Below are positions 41,497 to 50,429 of a stretch of 64,000 bases of DNA, one piece after another. Below the pieces are notes generated by a model. The model was not told the origin of the DNA. It saw only the letters and a list, made by a program, of their open reading frames with translations, and ran no database searches. Position numbers and translations under genes: made by a program. The DNA lies in contig NZ_AP023362.1 in the NCBI RefSeq assembly GCF_018326285.1, forward strand, positions 3,286,001-3,350,000. Direction: 5' to 3'. This DNA is from Mycolicibacterium sp. TY81 (GTDB lineage: Bacteria; Actinomycetota; Actinomycetes; Mycobacteriales; Mycobacteriaceae). The first letter of the stretch is position 1. Each line of letters opens with the position of its first letter.

Positions 41497-42723
41497 TCAG
41501 GCCACCGCCCCGTACTTGGCCAGCACCTTGTCCCGCACCCGGGGGTGGACGTTGACCTTGGTGATGTCGCCGTCGTAGTGCTCGATGACCCGGTGGTCCA
41601 TCATCCGGCGCCACAGCGGCGGGATGTAGGTCAGCCCGATCAGCGTCGCGTAGCCGCTGGGCAGGTTCGGTGCGCCGTCGATGCTGCGCAGCGTCTGGTA
41701 GCGGCGCGTCGGGTTGGCGTGGTGGTCACTGTGCCGCTGCAGGTGGTACAGGAACAGGTTGGTGACGATGTGGTCGGAGTTCCAGCTGTGCACCGGGGCG
41801 CAGCGCTCGTAGCGGCCGCTCTCGGTCTTCTGCCGCAGCAGGCCGTAGTGCTCCAGGTAGTTGACCGACTCCAGCAGGCTGAATCCGTAGATGCCCTGGA
41901 TCAGGACGAACGGGATGAGCGCCGGGCCGAACACCGCGATCAGGATGCCGAAGAACACCACCGACATGAGCCACGCATTGAGGACGTCGTTCTTGAGGTA
42001 GGTGCGCGGGTCCCACGGGCTGCGGCCGAGACGGCGGATGCGCTGGGCCTCGAGTTCGACCGACGACTTCAGGGCACCCCACACGGTACGCGGCAGGAAC
42101 TCCCAGAAGTTCTCACCGAAGCGCGCCGAGGCGGGATCCTCCGGCGTGGCGACGCGGACGTGGTGACCGCGGTTGTGCTCGATGTAGAAGTGGCCGTAGA
42201 ACGTCTGCGCCAGAGTGATCTTGGCCAGCCAGCGCTCCAGGTTCTCCTTCTTGTGCCCCATCTCGTGCGCGGTGTTGATGCCGACGCCACCGAGGACACC
42301 GACCGACAGCGCGACACCGAGCTTGGCCCACCAGGCGAGGCCGCCGTCGAAGCCCAGCCAGCTGAGGTCCTTGGCGGTGAACAGGTACGCGCCGAGGATG
42401 ACGCTGGCGTACTGGAACGGGATGTAGACGTAGGTGCAGTAGCGGTAGTACTTGTCGTTCGCCAGCTGCTCCATCATCTCCTCGGGCGGGTTCTCCCCGT
42501 CGGGCCCGAACTTCAGGTCGAGGATCGGCAGCAGCACGTAGAGCAGGCCGGGGCCGATCCACAGCGGCACCTGCGCGAGCGTGTGCCAGCCGGCCTGGTT
42601 CAGTGCCCAGATCAGCGGGAGCATCACGAACAGCGCGGTGGGCGCGATCAGGCCCATGAGCCACAGATGACGCTTGCGATCGCGCCACTGCTCGGTGTTG
42701 ACGTCGGATACCTCGACTGACAC
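41497..42723 (-). CDS. alkB: Alkane 1-monooxygenase AlkB
   Basis: 408 residues, six membrane segments and the di-iron histidine clusters HEMGHK, EHNRGHHVR, NYLEHYGL and LQRHSDHHA. It hydroxylates medium-chain alkanes at the terminal carbon with rubredoxin electrons. It is first in alkB-rubA-rubB-tetR, all tightly spaced or overlapping. Confidence 0.95.
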   Translation of the reverse strand: MSVEVSDVNTEQWRDRKRHLWLMGLIAPTALFVMLPLIWALNQAGWHTLAQVPLWIGPGLLYVLLPILDLKFGPDGENPPEEMMEQLANDKYYRYCTYVYIPFQYASVILGAYLFTAKDLSWLGFDGGLAWWAKLGVALSVGVLGGVGINTAHEMGHKKENLERWLAKITLAQTFYGHFYIEHNRGHHVRVATPEDPASARFGENFWEFLPRTVWGALKSSVELEAQRIRRLGRSPWDPRTYLKNDVLNAWLMSVVFFGILIAVFGPALIPFVLIQGIYGFSLLESVNYLEHYGLLRQKTESGRYERCAPVHSWNSDHIVTNLFLYHLQRHSDHHANPTRRYQTLRSIDGAPNLPSGYATLIGLTYIPPLWRRMMDHRVIEHYDGDITKVNVHPRVRDKVLAKYGAVA

Positions 42724-42764
42724 GGGTCCACCTCCATTGGTTGGGCCGACAACTTGCGCTCTTG

Positions 42765-42796
42765 ACTATAGAGGGCATTTTGTCGCTGGTCTAGAC
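42765..42796 (-). promoter_or_regulatory. alkB promoter overlapping a palindrome
   Basis: On the minus strand TAGACC (42788-42793), 17 nt and TATAGT (42765-42770) are plausible -35 and -10 elements. The -35 lies in the palindrome GTCTAGAC (42789-42796), inside a wider TTGTC-n9-GACAA inverted repeat. It is a good candidate for the TetR operator. Confidence 0.5.
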
Positions 42797-42865
42797 AATG
42801 GAGGCATTTTTGTAAAACGCCTTGTGGCAGCCGTCACCGCAGCAGGTGACTGCGGGTTTCGGCGT

Positions 42866-43777
42866 TCAGCCGCGGTAGAGATCAGGCTCGATGTAGATGA
42901 TGCGGGCGTTGGGCACCGCGGCCCGGATCGTGACCTCGGCGGCATCGATCGTGGCGGCGACCGTCGCCAGGTCGGTGTTCGGAGCCAGCGCGATCTTCAC
43001 GCCGACGAGCATCTCCTCCGGCCCCAGGTACTGCGTCCGCAGATGGATGACGCGGTCGATGTGCGGCGTCTGCTCCAGCGCGTTGCGGATGGCGCTGGTC
43101 TCGTCGACCGTCGCACCCTCGCCGATGAGCAGGCTCTTCATCTCCACCATCAGCACCACCGCGATGACGCCGAGCAGCACACCGATCGCCGCGGTGCCGA
43201 CGCCGTCCCACACCGGGTCGCCCGTCAGCATCGACAGCCCCACGCCGAACAGGGCGAGCACCAGACCGACCAGGGCGCCGGAATCCTCCAGCAGCACCAC
43301 CGGCAGCTCCGGGTTACGCGAGGTGCGGATGAAGCGCCACCAGCTGCCGGCTCCCTTGAGCGGACGCGATTCCTTCACCGCGGTGTAGAAGCTGTAACCC
43401 TCCAGACCGATCGCCACGACGAGGATCGCGACGGCGACGACGGGCGACGACAGCGGCTCGGGGTGGGTGATCTTGTGGTAGCCCTCGTACAGCGCGAACA
43501 TCGCGCCCAGGCTGAACAGGACCAGCGCCACCACGAACGAGTAGAAGTAGCGGCTGCGGCCGTAGCCGAACGGATGCAGATGGTCGGCGTCCTTGCGCGC
43601 CTGCCGCTGCCCCCACAGCAGCAGCCCCTGGTTGGATGTGTCCGCCAGCGAGTGCACGGACTCCGCGAGCATCGACGAACTGCCCGTGATCAGGAAGCCG
43701 ACGAACTTCGCCGCCGCGATCCCGGCATTGGCCAACAGCGCTGCGATGATCGCGCGCGCACTCCCCGAGGCCGACAT
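42866..43777 (-). CDS. Cation diffusion facilitator transporter
   Basis: 303 residues. Membrane segments in the first 210 include the metal-site helix ESVHSLADTSNQ (His and Asp) and HPFGYGRSRYFYSF. The cytoplasmic C-terminal domain (about 220-303) has the ferredoxin-like fold of CDF exporters. It probably exports zinc, iron or a similar divalent ion by proton antiport; the metal is not certain. Confidence 0.88.
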   Translation of the reverse strand: MSASGSARAIIAALLANAGIAAAKFVGFLITGSSSMLAESVHSLADTSNQGLLLWGQRQARKDADHLHPFGYGRSRYFYSFVVALVLFSLGAMFALYEGYHKITHPEPLSSPVVAVAILVVAIGLEGYSFYTAVKESRPLKGAGSWWRFIRTSRNPELPVVLLEDSGALVGLVLALFGVGLSMLTGDPVWDGVGTAAIGVLLGVIAVVLMVEMKSLLIGEGATVDETSAIRNALEQTPHIDRVIHLRTQYLGPEEMLVGVKIALAPNTDLATVAATIDAAEVTIRAAVPNARIIYIEPDLYRG

Positions 43778-43801
43778 GACCTGCCCTTTCGTAGGTTTGT
43801 T

Positions 43802-45028
43802 CTAGATCCCCACCGTCGCACGGAACACCGTCGACGGCTCTTGCGCCACCAGCTGCACGGGGCCCTCCCCGGCGGCGACCCAGGCCGCGGCCCCCTTGTT
43901 CAGGGTCAGCTCGCCACCCGCGGACTGCACCCGCACGCGGCCCTGCGTGCCCAGCAGAATCTGTGGGCCGGCGTGCCCCCGCGGCACCTCGACCGCAGAG
44001 CCCACCCGCTCGTCGCCGATCCGCAGGATCGACACCGCGAATTCCGGTGCGGGCGTGTCGAAAACCTGCTCGACACCGTCCTCGGCCGGCCGCGGATGGA
44101 TCGGCCGGCCATCGGTCGGGGTGAAGTCGAGCACCCGGAGGAGTTCCGGCACATCCACGTGCTTGGGCGTCAGACCACCGCGCAACACGTTGTCGGAGTT
44201 GGCCATCACCTCGAAACCCATGCCGTGCAGGTAGGCGTGCAGGTTGCCGGCGGGCAGGTAGATGCCCTCGCCCTCGACCAGGCTGATGCGGTTGAGCAGC
44301 ATGGCGGCCAGCACCCCGGCATCGCCCGGGTACCGCTCGCCGAGCTCGAGAACCGTCTTGGCCTCGGCCGCGAATTCCGTTGCCCCCGAACGGATGTAGT
44401 TGATCGCACCGTCGAGGACGGCAGGCACCAGCACATCGAGATCGGGCTGCGGCAAGGTGATCCAGGTGGTGAAGACGGCCCGCAGCCCCGCCGCGTCCGA
44501 CTGGCCGGCCAGCAGATTGATGTACGGGTCGAGGTCGGACACCGCCAGCGCCCGCATCAACTCGACGGTGCGAGCCACGGGCCGGAACCCGGCGAGCGCC
44601 TCGAACGGGCCGAGGGCCACGATCAATTCCGGCTTGTGGCTGCGATCCCGGTAGTTGCGGTCGCGCGCGTTGAGCGCAATGCCTTGGCGCTCTTCACGAT
44701 TGAAGCCCTCGGCAGCCTGCTCGGCACTGGGGTGCGCCTGCAGCGACAGCGGTTCGTCAGCGGCGAGCACCTTCGCCAGGAACGGCAGCGACTCACCGAA
44801 CCGCGCCAGGACCTCGGGCCCCAACTCGCCGGCGGGGTCGGCCCCGATGACCTCGAGCAGCGACACCTCCCCGTCGGCCGTCTCCAGCCGCGCCGGGTCC
44901 CCCGGGTTCGCGCCCAACCACAATTCAGCTTCGGGATGTGCTGTGGGACTGGGTCTTCCGGCGAAATCGGCCAAGGCGGTACGCGACCCCCAGGCGTAGT
45001 TCCTGACCGCGCCTCGTAGCAGATGCAC
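43802..45028 (-). CDS. manA: Mannose-6-phosphate isomerase (type I)
   Basis: 408 residues. Zinc-site tract SLQAHPSAEQAAEGF, EGEGIYLPAGNLHAYLHG and NSDNVLRGGLTPKHVDV are the type I PMI signatures. It interconverts fructose-6-phosphate and mannose-6-phosphate for GDP-mannose, PIM and lipoarabinomannan supply. GTG 45028 starts 5 nt after the preceding stop, within the pmmA-tobH-manA operon. Confidence 0.94.
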   Translation of the reverse strand: MHLLRGAVRNYAWGSRTALADFAGRPSPTAHPEAELWLGANPGDPARLETADGEVSLLEVIGADPAGELGPEVLARFGESLPFLAKVLAADEPLSLQAHPSAEQAAEGFNREERQGIALNARDRNYRDRSHKPELIVALGPFEALAGFRPVARTVELMRALAVSDLDPYINLLAGQSDAAGLRAVFTTWITLPQPDLDVLVPAVLDGAINYIRSGATEFAAEAKTVLELGERYPGDAGVLAAMLLNRISLVEGEGIYLPAGNLHAYLHGMGFEVMANSDNVLRGGLTPKHVDVPELLRVLDFTPTDGRPIHPRPAEDGVEQVFDTPAPEFAVSILRIGDERVGSAVEVPRGHAGPQILLGTQGRVRVQSAGGELTLNKGAAAWVAAGEGPVQLVAQEPSTVFRATVGI

Positions 45029-45033
45029 TATGT

Positions 45034-46125
45034 CTAACCTCGAACCAGTTTCAGGTACACGGCCGTCATCTCCAGCCGCACCGCCAGCATCGCGATCTGT
45101 TGTTCCAGGCGACTGCCCGGCACCTGCAGCCCCGCGTCGGGCACGTCATCGGCACTGAGCACGTCGACATCGCCACCGAGCGCGTCCATCCGGGCGATCA
45201 CGCCGGGACGCTCCTCGTCGGCACACAGCACGACGGTGCGGACCCGGGCCGGCACCGGCCCGTCGATCTCGGGGTCGTGGAAAAGCGAGTCCTCGTAAGA
45301 CATTTCGACGGTCTGACGGCCGAGCCCGCCGTGCAACGCCACCAGGGCGTCGGCGCCGCCGGTCGCGGTCACGAGCTGATGGGCCACCCGCAGCAGCACG
45401 GTCGCGGCATGACGGACCAGCGCCAGCATGGCCGCGCCCTCACCGGCCAGCACCACCTGCCGGCCGGACATCCGCTCGGCCAGGTTCTTGGCCGGGTTGG
45501 TGAACATCTCGCGGGCCGCGCTGTTGCGCAGCGCCTCGGCATCCAATTCGTCGGCCAGGGCATCGAGGTCGATGCGCAGCGCCGGGTCGACGACCATCAT
45601 CGTCGCCAGGCCGGCGGCCAGGTAGCGGGTGAGGCCGAAATCGTCGGGCACCGACAGGCGCGGCGGCAGCACCACGGCCCGGCCGGCCGCGGCATCGCGC
45701 AGCGGACCATCGTTGGGCGCCACCACGATCACGCGCGCACCGCGACGCACGCCGGTCGCCACCGCCGTCACCAGCGCGGGGTCGGCCGCGTCGTCACCGG
45801 CCACCACCACGACGTCGAGTGCGCCGATCCACGGCGGCACGTCGGGCGTGACAACGAGCGGGATCGGCGACGTCGCGGCCAGTGCCGCGGCCAGTACGGT
45901 CCCGGCCGCACCGGACGCGCCCGATGCCCCACGCCCGCACACCCAGGTGACGGTCCGCGGACGTTGATCCGAGCGCAGCTCGTCGAGTTCGCCTTCAGTG
46001 AGCGCCGCGGCGACCGCGCGGGTCTGTGCGCCTGCCATCGACGCCGCGCGCAGCAGGCCGTCGCGGTCGGCCGCGATCAGACCGTCGACATCGTCGAGGT
46101 CGAGGGTCGCCGGGGCGGCACTCAT
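45034..46125 (-). CDS. TobH/SIS-like sugar-phosphate isomerase-fold protein (Rv3256c-like)
   Basis: 363 residues. Alternating hydrophobic strands and alanine-rich helices (VTWVCGRGASGASGAAGTVLA, LDVVVVAGDDAADPALV) suggest a SIS-type Rossmann fold, though catalytic residues are not clear. The ATG overlaps the pmmA stop (ATGA) and the gene runs into manA. Its place between phosphomannomutase and mannose-6-phosphate isomerase suggests a role in mannose activation. Confidence 0.78.
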   Translation of the reverse strand: MSAAPATLDLDDVDGLIAADRDGLLRAASMAGAQTRAVAAALTEGELDELRSDQRPRTVTWVCGRGASGASGAAGTVLAAALAATSPIPLVVTPDVPPWIGALDVVVVAGDDAADPALVTAVATGVRRGARVIVVAPNDGPLRDAAAGRAVVLPPRLSVPDDFGLTRYLAAGLATMMVVDPALRIDLDALADELDAEALRNSAAREMFTNPAKNLAERMSGRQVVLAGEGAAMLALVRHAATVLLRVAHQLVTATGGADALVALHGGLGRQTVEMSYEDSLFHDPEIDGPVPARVRTVVLCADEERPGVIARMDALGGDVDVLSADDVPDAGLQVPGSRLEQQIAMLAVRLEMTAVYLKLVRG

Positions 46126-47522
46126 GGCAGCGACCCACCAGTGCGCCCGCTGACCGCCTTGATCTGCGCCGCGATGTGCGCCACGATCTCGTCGACTTCC
46201 ACCCGCGTGCGGGCTTCGACGTTGAGCCGCAACAGCGGTTCGGTGTTGGAGCTGCGCAGGTTGAACCAGCGCCCGTCGCCCAGGTCGACGGTCACGCCGT
46301 CGAGTTCGTCGGTCGCGGCGATGTCGCTGCCGTAGGACGTGAGGACCGCCTGCACACACGCCGGTGCGTCGGCGACGGTGAAGTTGATCTCGCCCGACGC
46401 CTCGTACCGCTGGTACTTGGCCATCAGTTCGGACAGCGGACGGTCCTGTTCGCCGAGCGCCGCCAGCACGTGCAGCGCGGCGAGCATGCCGGAGTCCGCA
46501 CCCCAGAAATCGCGGAAGTAGTAGTGCGCTGAGTGCTCGCCACCGAAGATCGCGTTGGTCTCGGCCATCAGCGCCTTGATGTACGAATGGCCGACGCGCG
46601 AGCGCACCGCCGTGCCGCCGCGCTCGGCGATCAGCTCGGGCACCGCCCGTGAGGTGATCAGGTTGTGGATGACGGTCGCGCCGGACTCGCGGGCCAGCTC
46701 GCGATCGGCGACCAGCGCCGTCACGGCCGACGGCGAGACGGGTTCGCCCTTCTCGTCGACGACGAAGCAGCGGTCGGCGTCACCGTCGAACGCGAGGCCG
46801 ATGTCGGCGCCGTTCTCCACGACATGCTTCTGCAGGTCCACCAGGTTGGCCGGGTCCAGCGGATTGGCCTCGTGATTGGGGAACGTGCCGTCCAGCTCGA
46901 AGTACAACGGCAGCAAGGTGATCGAGGAGACGGTGCCCAGCACCGCCGGTGTGGTGTGCCCGCCCATGCCGTTTCCGGCGTCCACCGACACCCGCAACGG
47001 ACGCAGCGCCGACACATCGACCAGCGAACGCAGGAAGGTGCCGTACTCGGCGAGGACGTCGCGCTCCTCGACCTTGCCCGCGGCGCCGTCGTGACCGGGC
47101 ACGCCGTCGGTGACCTCACCAGCGACGGTGGCCAAACCTGTTTCGCTGCCGACGGGCTTGGCGCCTGCCCGGCACAACTTGATGCCGTTGTAGGCAGCCG
47201 GGTTGTGGCTGGCCGTGAACATGGCGCCCGGGCAGTCGAGCAGACCCGAGGCGAAGTAGAGCTGGTCGGTCGACGCCAGCCCGATCCGGACCACGTCCAG
47301 ACCCTGTGCCGTGACCCCGTCGGCGAACGCCGCCGCCAATGACGGTGAGCTGGGCCGCATGTCGTAACCGACCGCCACCCGGGTGGCGCCCTCGGCGCGC
47401 ATCAACCGGGCAAACGCACCACCGACGTCGGCGACGAACGACTCGTCGATCTCCTCGCCGACCAGCCCACGCACGTCATATGCCTTGATGACGCGCTGTA
47501 CAGAGGCAGCAGGCCGAGACAT
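46122..47522 (-). CDS. pmmA: Phosphomannomutase/phosphoglucomutase
   Basis: 466 residues. Motifs: substrate entry IKAYDVRGLVGEEID, the phosphoserine loop FTASHNPAAYNGIKL, metal loop AFDGDADRCFVVDE and the sugar loop GGEHSAHYYFRD. It converts mannose-6-phosphate to mannose-1-phosphate. ATG 47522 has a GGGAGGG ribosome site and matches the Rv3257c start; the in-frame ATG upstream adds 12 nonconserved residues. Confidence 0.94.
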   Translation of the reverse strand: MSRPAASVQRVIKAYDVRGLVGEEIDESFVADVGGAFARLMRAEGATRVAVGYDMRPSSPSLAAAFADGVTAQGLDVVRIGLASTDQLYFASGLLDCPGAMFTASHNPAAYNGIKLCRAGAKPVGSETGLATVAGEVTDGVPGHDGAAGKVEERDVLAEYGTFLRSLVDVSALRPLRVSVDAGNGMGGHTTPAVLGTVSSITLLPLYFELDGTFPNHEANPLDPANLVDLQKHVVENGADIGLAFDGDADRCFVVDEKGEPVSPSAVTALVADRELARESGATVIHNLITSRAVPELIAERGGTAVRSRVGHSYIKALMAETNAIFGGEHSAHYYFRDFWGADSGMLAALHVLAALGEQDRPLSELMAKYQRYEASGEINFTVADAPACVQAVLTSYGSDIAATDELDGVTVDLGDGRWFNLRSSNTEPLLRLNVEARTRVEVDEIVAHIAAQIKAVSGRTGGSLP

Positions 47523-47639
47523 AGCCCTCCCGATCTCATCGTTCGCAGACCACTGCATACCGAGGGTCTGTGACAGTCAGCCTATCGGCTGACCCATCTG
47601 CCCGCGGACGGTCGGTGGGGTTCGGTAGGACTTGCGTCG

Positions 47640-48071
47640 CTAACTCTCAGGCGGATCCGGCAACACCCGGAGATGACCGCGGCGGCGCCCATTGTGTTGC
47701 GTACGCGGTGCGGGCGGCGCCATGACGGTGCCACCGGGCGTGCCGGCGTGGCTGCCGGGCAGCGGATCGGTGAAACCCGTTGGGATGCCACCGCGAGACG
47801 GCGCGTCGCGCCCCTCGCGCACCGCGTCGGCGAGCGCGACGAGGTCGTCATCCTCGGAGGGCGTGGGCAGCGGGCCGGCGTGGCGGACCAGCTCCCATCC
47901 GCGGGGCGCGGTGATGCGGCTGGCGTGCGACACACACAGGTCCCACGAATGCGGCTCCGACGCGGTGGCCAACGGACCTACGACTGCCGTGGAATCCGAA
48001 TAGACAAACGTCAGCGTCGCCACGGCGTAGTGCGGGCAACCTGGCCGGCAGCAGCGACGGGGAACATTCAC
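47640..48071 (-). CDS. DUF3499 cysteine-containing protein (Rv3258c-like)
   Basis: 143 residues. The N-terminus has CCRPGCPHYAVATLTFVYSD, and a further CVSHASR follows; together they look like a treble-clef or zinc-ribbon unit. The C-terminal third is disordered-looking (Pro/Gly/Arg). The role is unknown. The GTG start is preceded by TAATCT 6 nt upstream. Confidence 0.8.
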   Translation of the reverse strand: MNVPRRCCRPGCPHYAVATLTFVYSDSTAVVGPLATASEPHSWDLCVSHASRITAPRGWELVRHAGPLPTPSEDDDLVALADAVREGRDAPSRGGIPTGFTDPLPGSHAGTPGGTVMAPPAPRTQHNGRRRGHLRVLPDPPES

Positions 48072-48077
48072 TCGGCG

Positions 48078-48083
48078 AGATTA
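48078..48083 (-). promoter_or_regulatory. Candidate leaderless -10 box for the DUF3499 gene
   Basis: TAATCT on the minus strand ends 6 nt before GTG 48071. Confidence 0.5.
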
Positions 48084-48145
48084 TCGCGCCGCCGACGCGC
48101 CCACCGCCGGACACGCGCGTCGCGGCCGCGTCGATCTCCAACCGT

Positions 48146-48151
48146 TACTAT
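48146..48151 (+). promoter_or_regulatory. Candidate leaderless -10 box for the Rv3259-like gene
   Basis: TACTAT ends 6 nt before ATG 48158. It stands 62 bp from the divergent box at 48078-48083. Confidence 0.5.
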
Positions 48152-48157
48152 CGGCCG

Positions 48158-48613
48158 ATGGCCCACTCGCGTGTGCGCCGCCGTCGCGGCATGCGCGGCC
48201 CGCTCCTCCCCCCGACCGTTCCCGGATGGCGCAGTCGCGCCGAGCGATTCGACATGGCGGTGCTCGAGGCCTACGAACCCATCGAGCGCCGCTGGAGCAA
48301 TCGGGTGTCCGGACTTGACGTCGCGGTCGACGAGATCCCCCGGATCTCCCCCAAAGATCCCGATGCCATCCAGTGGCCGCCCGAGGTGATCGCCGACGGG
48401 CCGGTGGCGCTGGCGCGGCTCATCCCAGCCGGGGTGGATGTTCGGGGTAATTCGACACGGGCGCGAATCGTCTTGTTCCGCAAGCCCATTGAACGGCGGG
48501 CGAAGGACTCCGTTGACCTCGCCGACCTGTTGCACGAAATTCTCGTGGCGCAGGTAGCCACGTATCTCGGCGTTGAACCGTCGGTGATCGACCCGACCAT
48601 CCTCGACGACTAG
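48158..48613 (+). CDS. Zincin-like metallopeptidase-family protein (Rv3259-like)
   Basis: 151 residues. A basic N-terminus, a central tract LDVAVDEIPRISP and the C-terminal helix DLADLLHEILVAQVATYLG where related zincins have HExxHH. Only His-Glu of the metal motif is retained here, so catalysis is doubtful. It faces the DUF3499 gene divergently and whiB2 convergently. Confidence 0.72.
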   Translation: MAHSRVRRRRGMRGPLLPPTVPGWRSRAERFDMAVLEAYEPIERRWSNRVSGLDVAVDEIPRISPKDPDAIQWPPEVIADGPVALARLIPAGVDVRGNSTRARIVLFRKPIERRAKDSVDLADLLHEILVAQVATYLGVEPSVIDPTILDD

Positions 48614-48636
48614 CCGGTCGACCTACCCGCGGTGTG

Positions 48637-49026
48637 TCAGATGACGCCGCGCTTGATCCGCCGGCGCTCACGCTCCGACAGACCACCCCAGATGCCGAAG
48701 CGCTCATCATGCGCCAGGGCGTACTCGAGGCACGCGTCGCGCACCTCGCAGCCCTGGCAGATGCGCTTGGCTTCGCGGGTCGAGCCACCCTTCTCGGGGA
48801 AGAACGCCTCGGGGTCGGTTTGCGCGCACAGGGCGCGCTCCTGCCACTGGTCTTCCGTGAGCTCGGGTTCGGTGTCGATGTGATCAGGCACCAGACTCAG
48901 CTGCGGCCGTCCGGCGACGACGTGCTGAACGGGTCCGGTGTTCGTGTGCGGTGCGGTCCCAACAGAGCCGAGCATCCGCCCGTCGAACTGCACCACGTGA
49001 TCGAAATCTGCGTGTTCGTAAGACAT
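48637..49026 (-). CDS. whiB2: WhiB2 / WhmD iron-sulfur regulator
   Basis: 129 residues, the WhmD length of fast-growing mycobacteria, with a roughly 55-residue N-terminal extension over the M. tuberculosis form. The four cysteines lie in ALCAQTDPEAFF, ICQGCEVRDAC; the Wbl turn is FGIWGGLSERERRRIKRG. It is needed for septation and cell division. ATG 49026 follows a GGAGGAGG ribosome site. Confidence 0.96.
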   Translation of the reverse strand: MSYEHADFDHVVQFDGRMLGSVGTAPHTNTGPVQHVVAGRPQLSLVPDHIDTEPELTEDQWQERALCAQTDPEAFFPEKGGSTREAKRICQGCEVRDACLEYALAHDERFGIWGGLSERERRRIKRGVI

Positions 49027-49109
49027 TTGCCGCCTCCTCCCCTGCTTTACGTAGTTCTCAAAACGGAGTCCAACTACTTACCCTGCGTGCCGTGAGTGGC
49101 GATCAAAAT

Positions 49110-49125
49110 TCGAACAAACGGTCGA
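49110..49125. promoter_or_regulatory. LexA (SOS)-box-like site upstream of whiB2
   Basis: TCGAACAAACGGTCGA matches the mycobacterial SOS box TCGAAC-N4-GTTCGA at 11 of 12 fixed positions. It lies 83 bp before the whiB2 start. Chance or another regulator cannot be excluded. Confidence 0.4.
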
Positions 49126-49422
49126 ATCTCGGTCTGCTGCACCGGAACCGGTAAACAAACCGGGAATGACACTGTTGTGATTACACACGGGTTAGCTGCC
49201 ACGGTCAAGCGGATGAAGCGCATTTCCTACCATCTTGTGACCTGTTTACGGCGCGTCGTTACCGCGGCGTGTCGCGATAGTGACCAATAACACGCTGCCG
49301 CACAACGTAGTTGAGAATGCCGATAACTGATGCGGCTGTTGCTCAAGTGAATAATGAGGTTTTAAGTTTGCTGCGCGCCGAATTGCCTTCCGGGCGCGTC
49401 ATTCCACCCGCGCGCCATCGCC

Positions 49423-49428
49423 TAGGGT
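49423..49428 (+). promoter_or_regulatory. Candidate leaderless -10 box for fbiA
   Basis: TAGGGT ends 8 nt before GTG 49437. Confidence 0.5.
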
Positions 49429-49436
49429 GAGTCGAC

Positions 49437-50429
49437 GTGAAGGTGACGGTTCTGGTCGGTGGCGTCGGTGGCGCTCGGTTTCTGCTCGGCGTCCAGAAAC
49501 TGCTGGGGTTGGGTCAATTCGCCGAACCCGGTGCGGAGCCCTCCCCGCACGAGCTCACCGCGGTCGTCAATGTCGGCGACGACGCCTGGATGTTCGGCGT
49601 CCGCATCTGCCCCGACCTCGACACCTGCATGTACACCCTCGGCGGCGGCATCGATCCGGAACGCGGCTGGGGCCACCGGGGCGAAACCTGGCACGCCAAG
49701 GAAGAGCTCGCCGCGTACGGCGTGCAGCCGGACTGGTTCGGCCTCGGCGACCGCGACCTGGCCACCCACCTGGTGCGCAGCCAGATGCTGCGGGCCGGCT
49801 ATCCGCTGTCCCAGGTCACCGAGGCGTTGTGCGACCGCTGGCAGCCCGGCGCCCGGCTGCTGCCCGCCAGCGACGAACGCAGTGAAACCCACGTCGTGGT
49901 AACCGATCCCGAATCGGGCAATCAGCGGGCCATCCACTTCCAGGAATGGTGGGTGCGCTACCGCGCCCAGATCCCCACCCACAGCTTCGCGTTCATCGGC
50001 ACCGAGAAGGCAAAGGCCGCACCGGGTGTCGCCGACGCCATCGCCGGCGCCGACGTCGTGCTGTTGGCCCCGTCCAATCCGGTCGTCAGCATCGGCGCGA
50101 TCCTGGCGGTGCCCGGCCTGCGCAGCGCGCTGCGGTCGACCCCGGCACCGGTGATCGGCTACTCCCCGATCGTCGCCGGAAAGCCGTTGCGCGGGATGGC
50201 CGATGACTGCCTCAAGGTGATCGGCGTCGACAGCACCTCGGAGGCCGTGGGTGCGCACTACGGCGCCCGCAGCACGACCGGCATCCTCGACGGCTGGCTG
50301 ATCGACGCGGGCGACCACGCCGAGATCGAAGGGGTCAACGTCAAGGCCGTGCCGCTGTTGATGACCGATCCGGCGGCCACGGCCGAGATGGTCCGGGCCG
50401 GACTCGAACTGGCCGGACTTCAGCTGTGA
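49437..50429 (+). CDS. fbiA: Phosphoenolpyruvyl/2-phospholactate transferase FbiA (CofD)
   Basis: 330 residues. [16 protein letters not shown] binds the nucleotide, [12 protein letters not shown] and [21 protein letters not shown] are CofD signatures, and [15 protein letters not shown] and [17 protein letters not shown] follow. It transfers the phospho-three-carbon unit to the deazaflavin Fo in F420 synthesis. The stop overlaps fbiB (ATG-type junction GTGA). Confidence 0.96.
   Translation: MKVTVLVGGVGGARFLLGVQKLLGLGQFAEPGAEPSPHELTAVVNVGDDAWMFGVRICPDLDTCMYTLGGGIDPERGWGHRGETWHAKEELAAYGVQPDWFGLGDRDLATHLVRSQMLRAGYPLSQVTEALCDRWQPGARLLPASDERSETHVVVTDPESGNQRAIHFQEWWVRYRAQIPTHSFAFIGTEKAKAAPGVADAIAGADVVLLAPSNPVVSIGAILAVPGLRSALRSTPAPVIGYSPIVAGKPLRGMADDCLKVIGVDSTSEAVGAHYGARSTTGILDGWLIDAGDHAEIEGVNVKAVPLLMTDPAATAEMVRAGLELAGLQL

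Larger units (their letters stand above)
49027..49436. other. Long intergenic region between whiB2 and fbiA
   Basis: A 410-bp gene-free stretch with lower GC than its surroundings. It holds the whiB2 ribosome site, GTAGTT...AACTAC arms (49051-49056, 49072-49077), a LexA-like box (49110-49125), a TGTGATTACACA near-palindrome (about 49176-49187) and the fbiA -10. No small gene could be supported. Confidence 0.6.
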
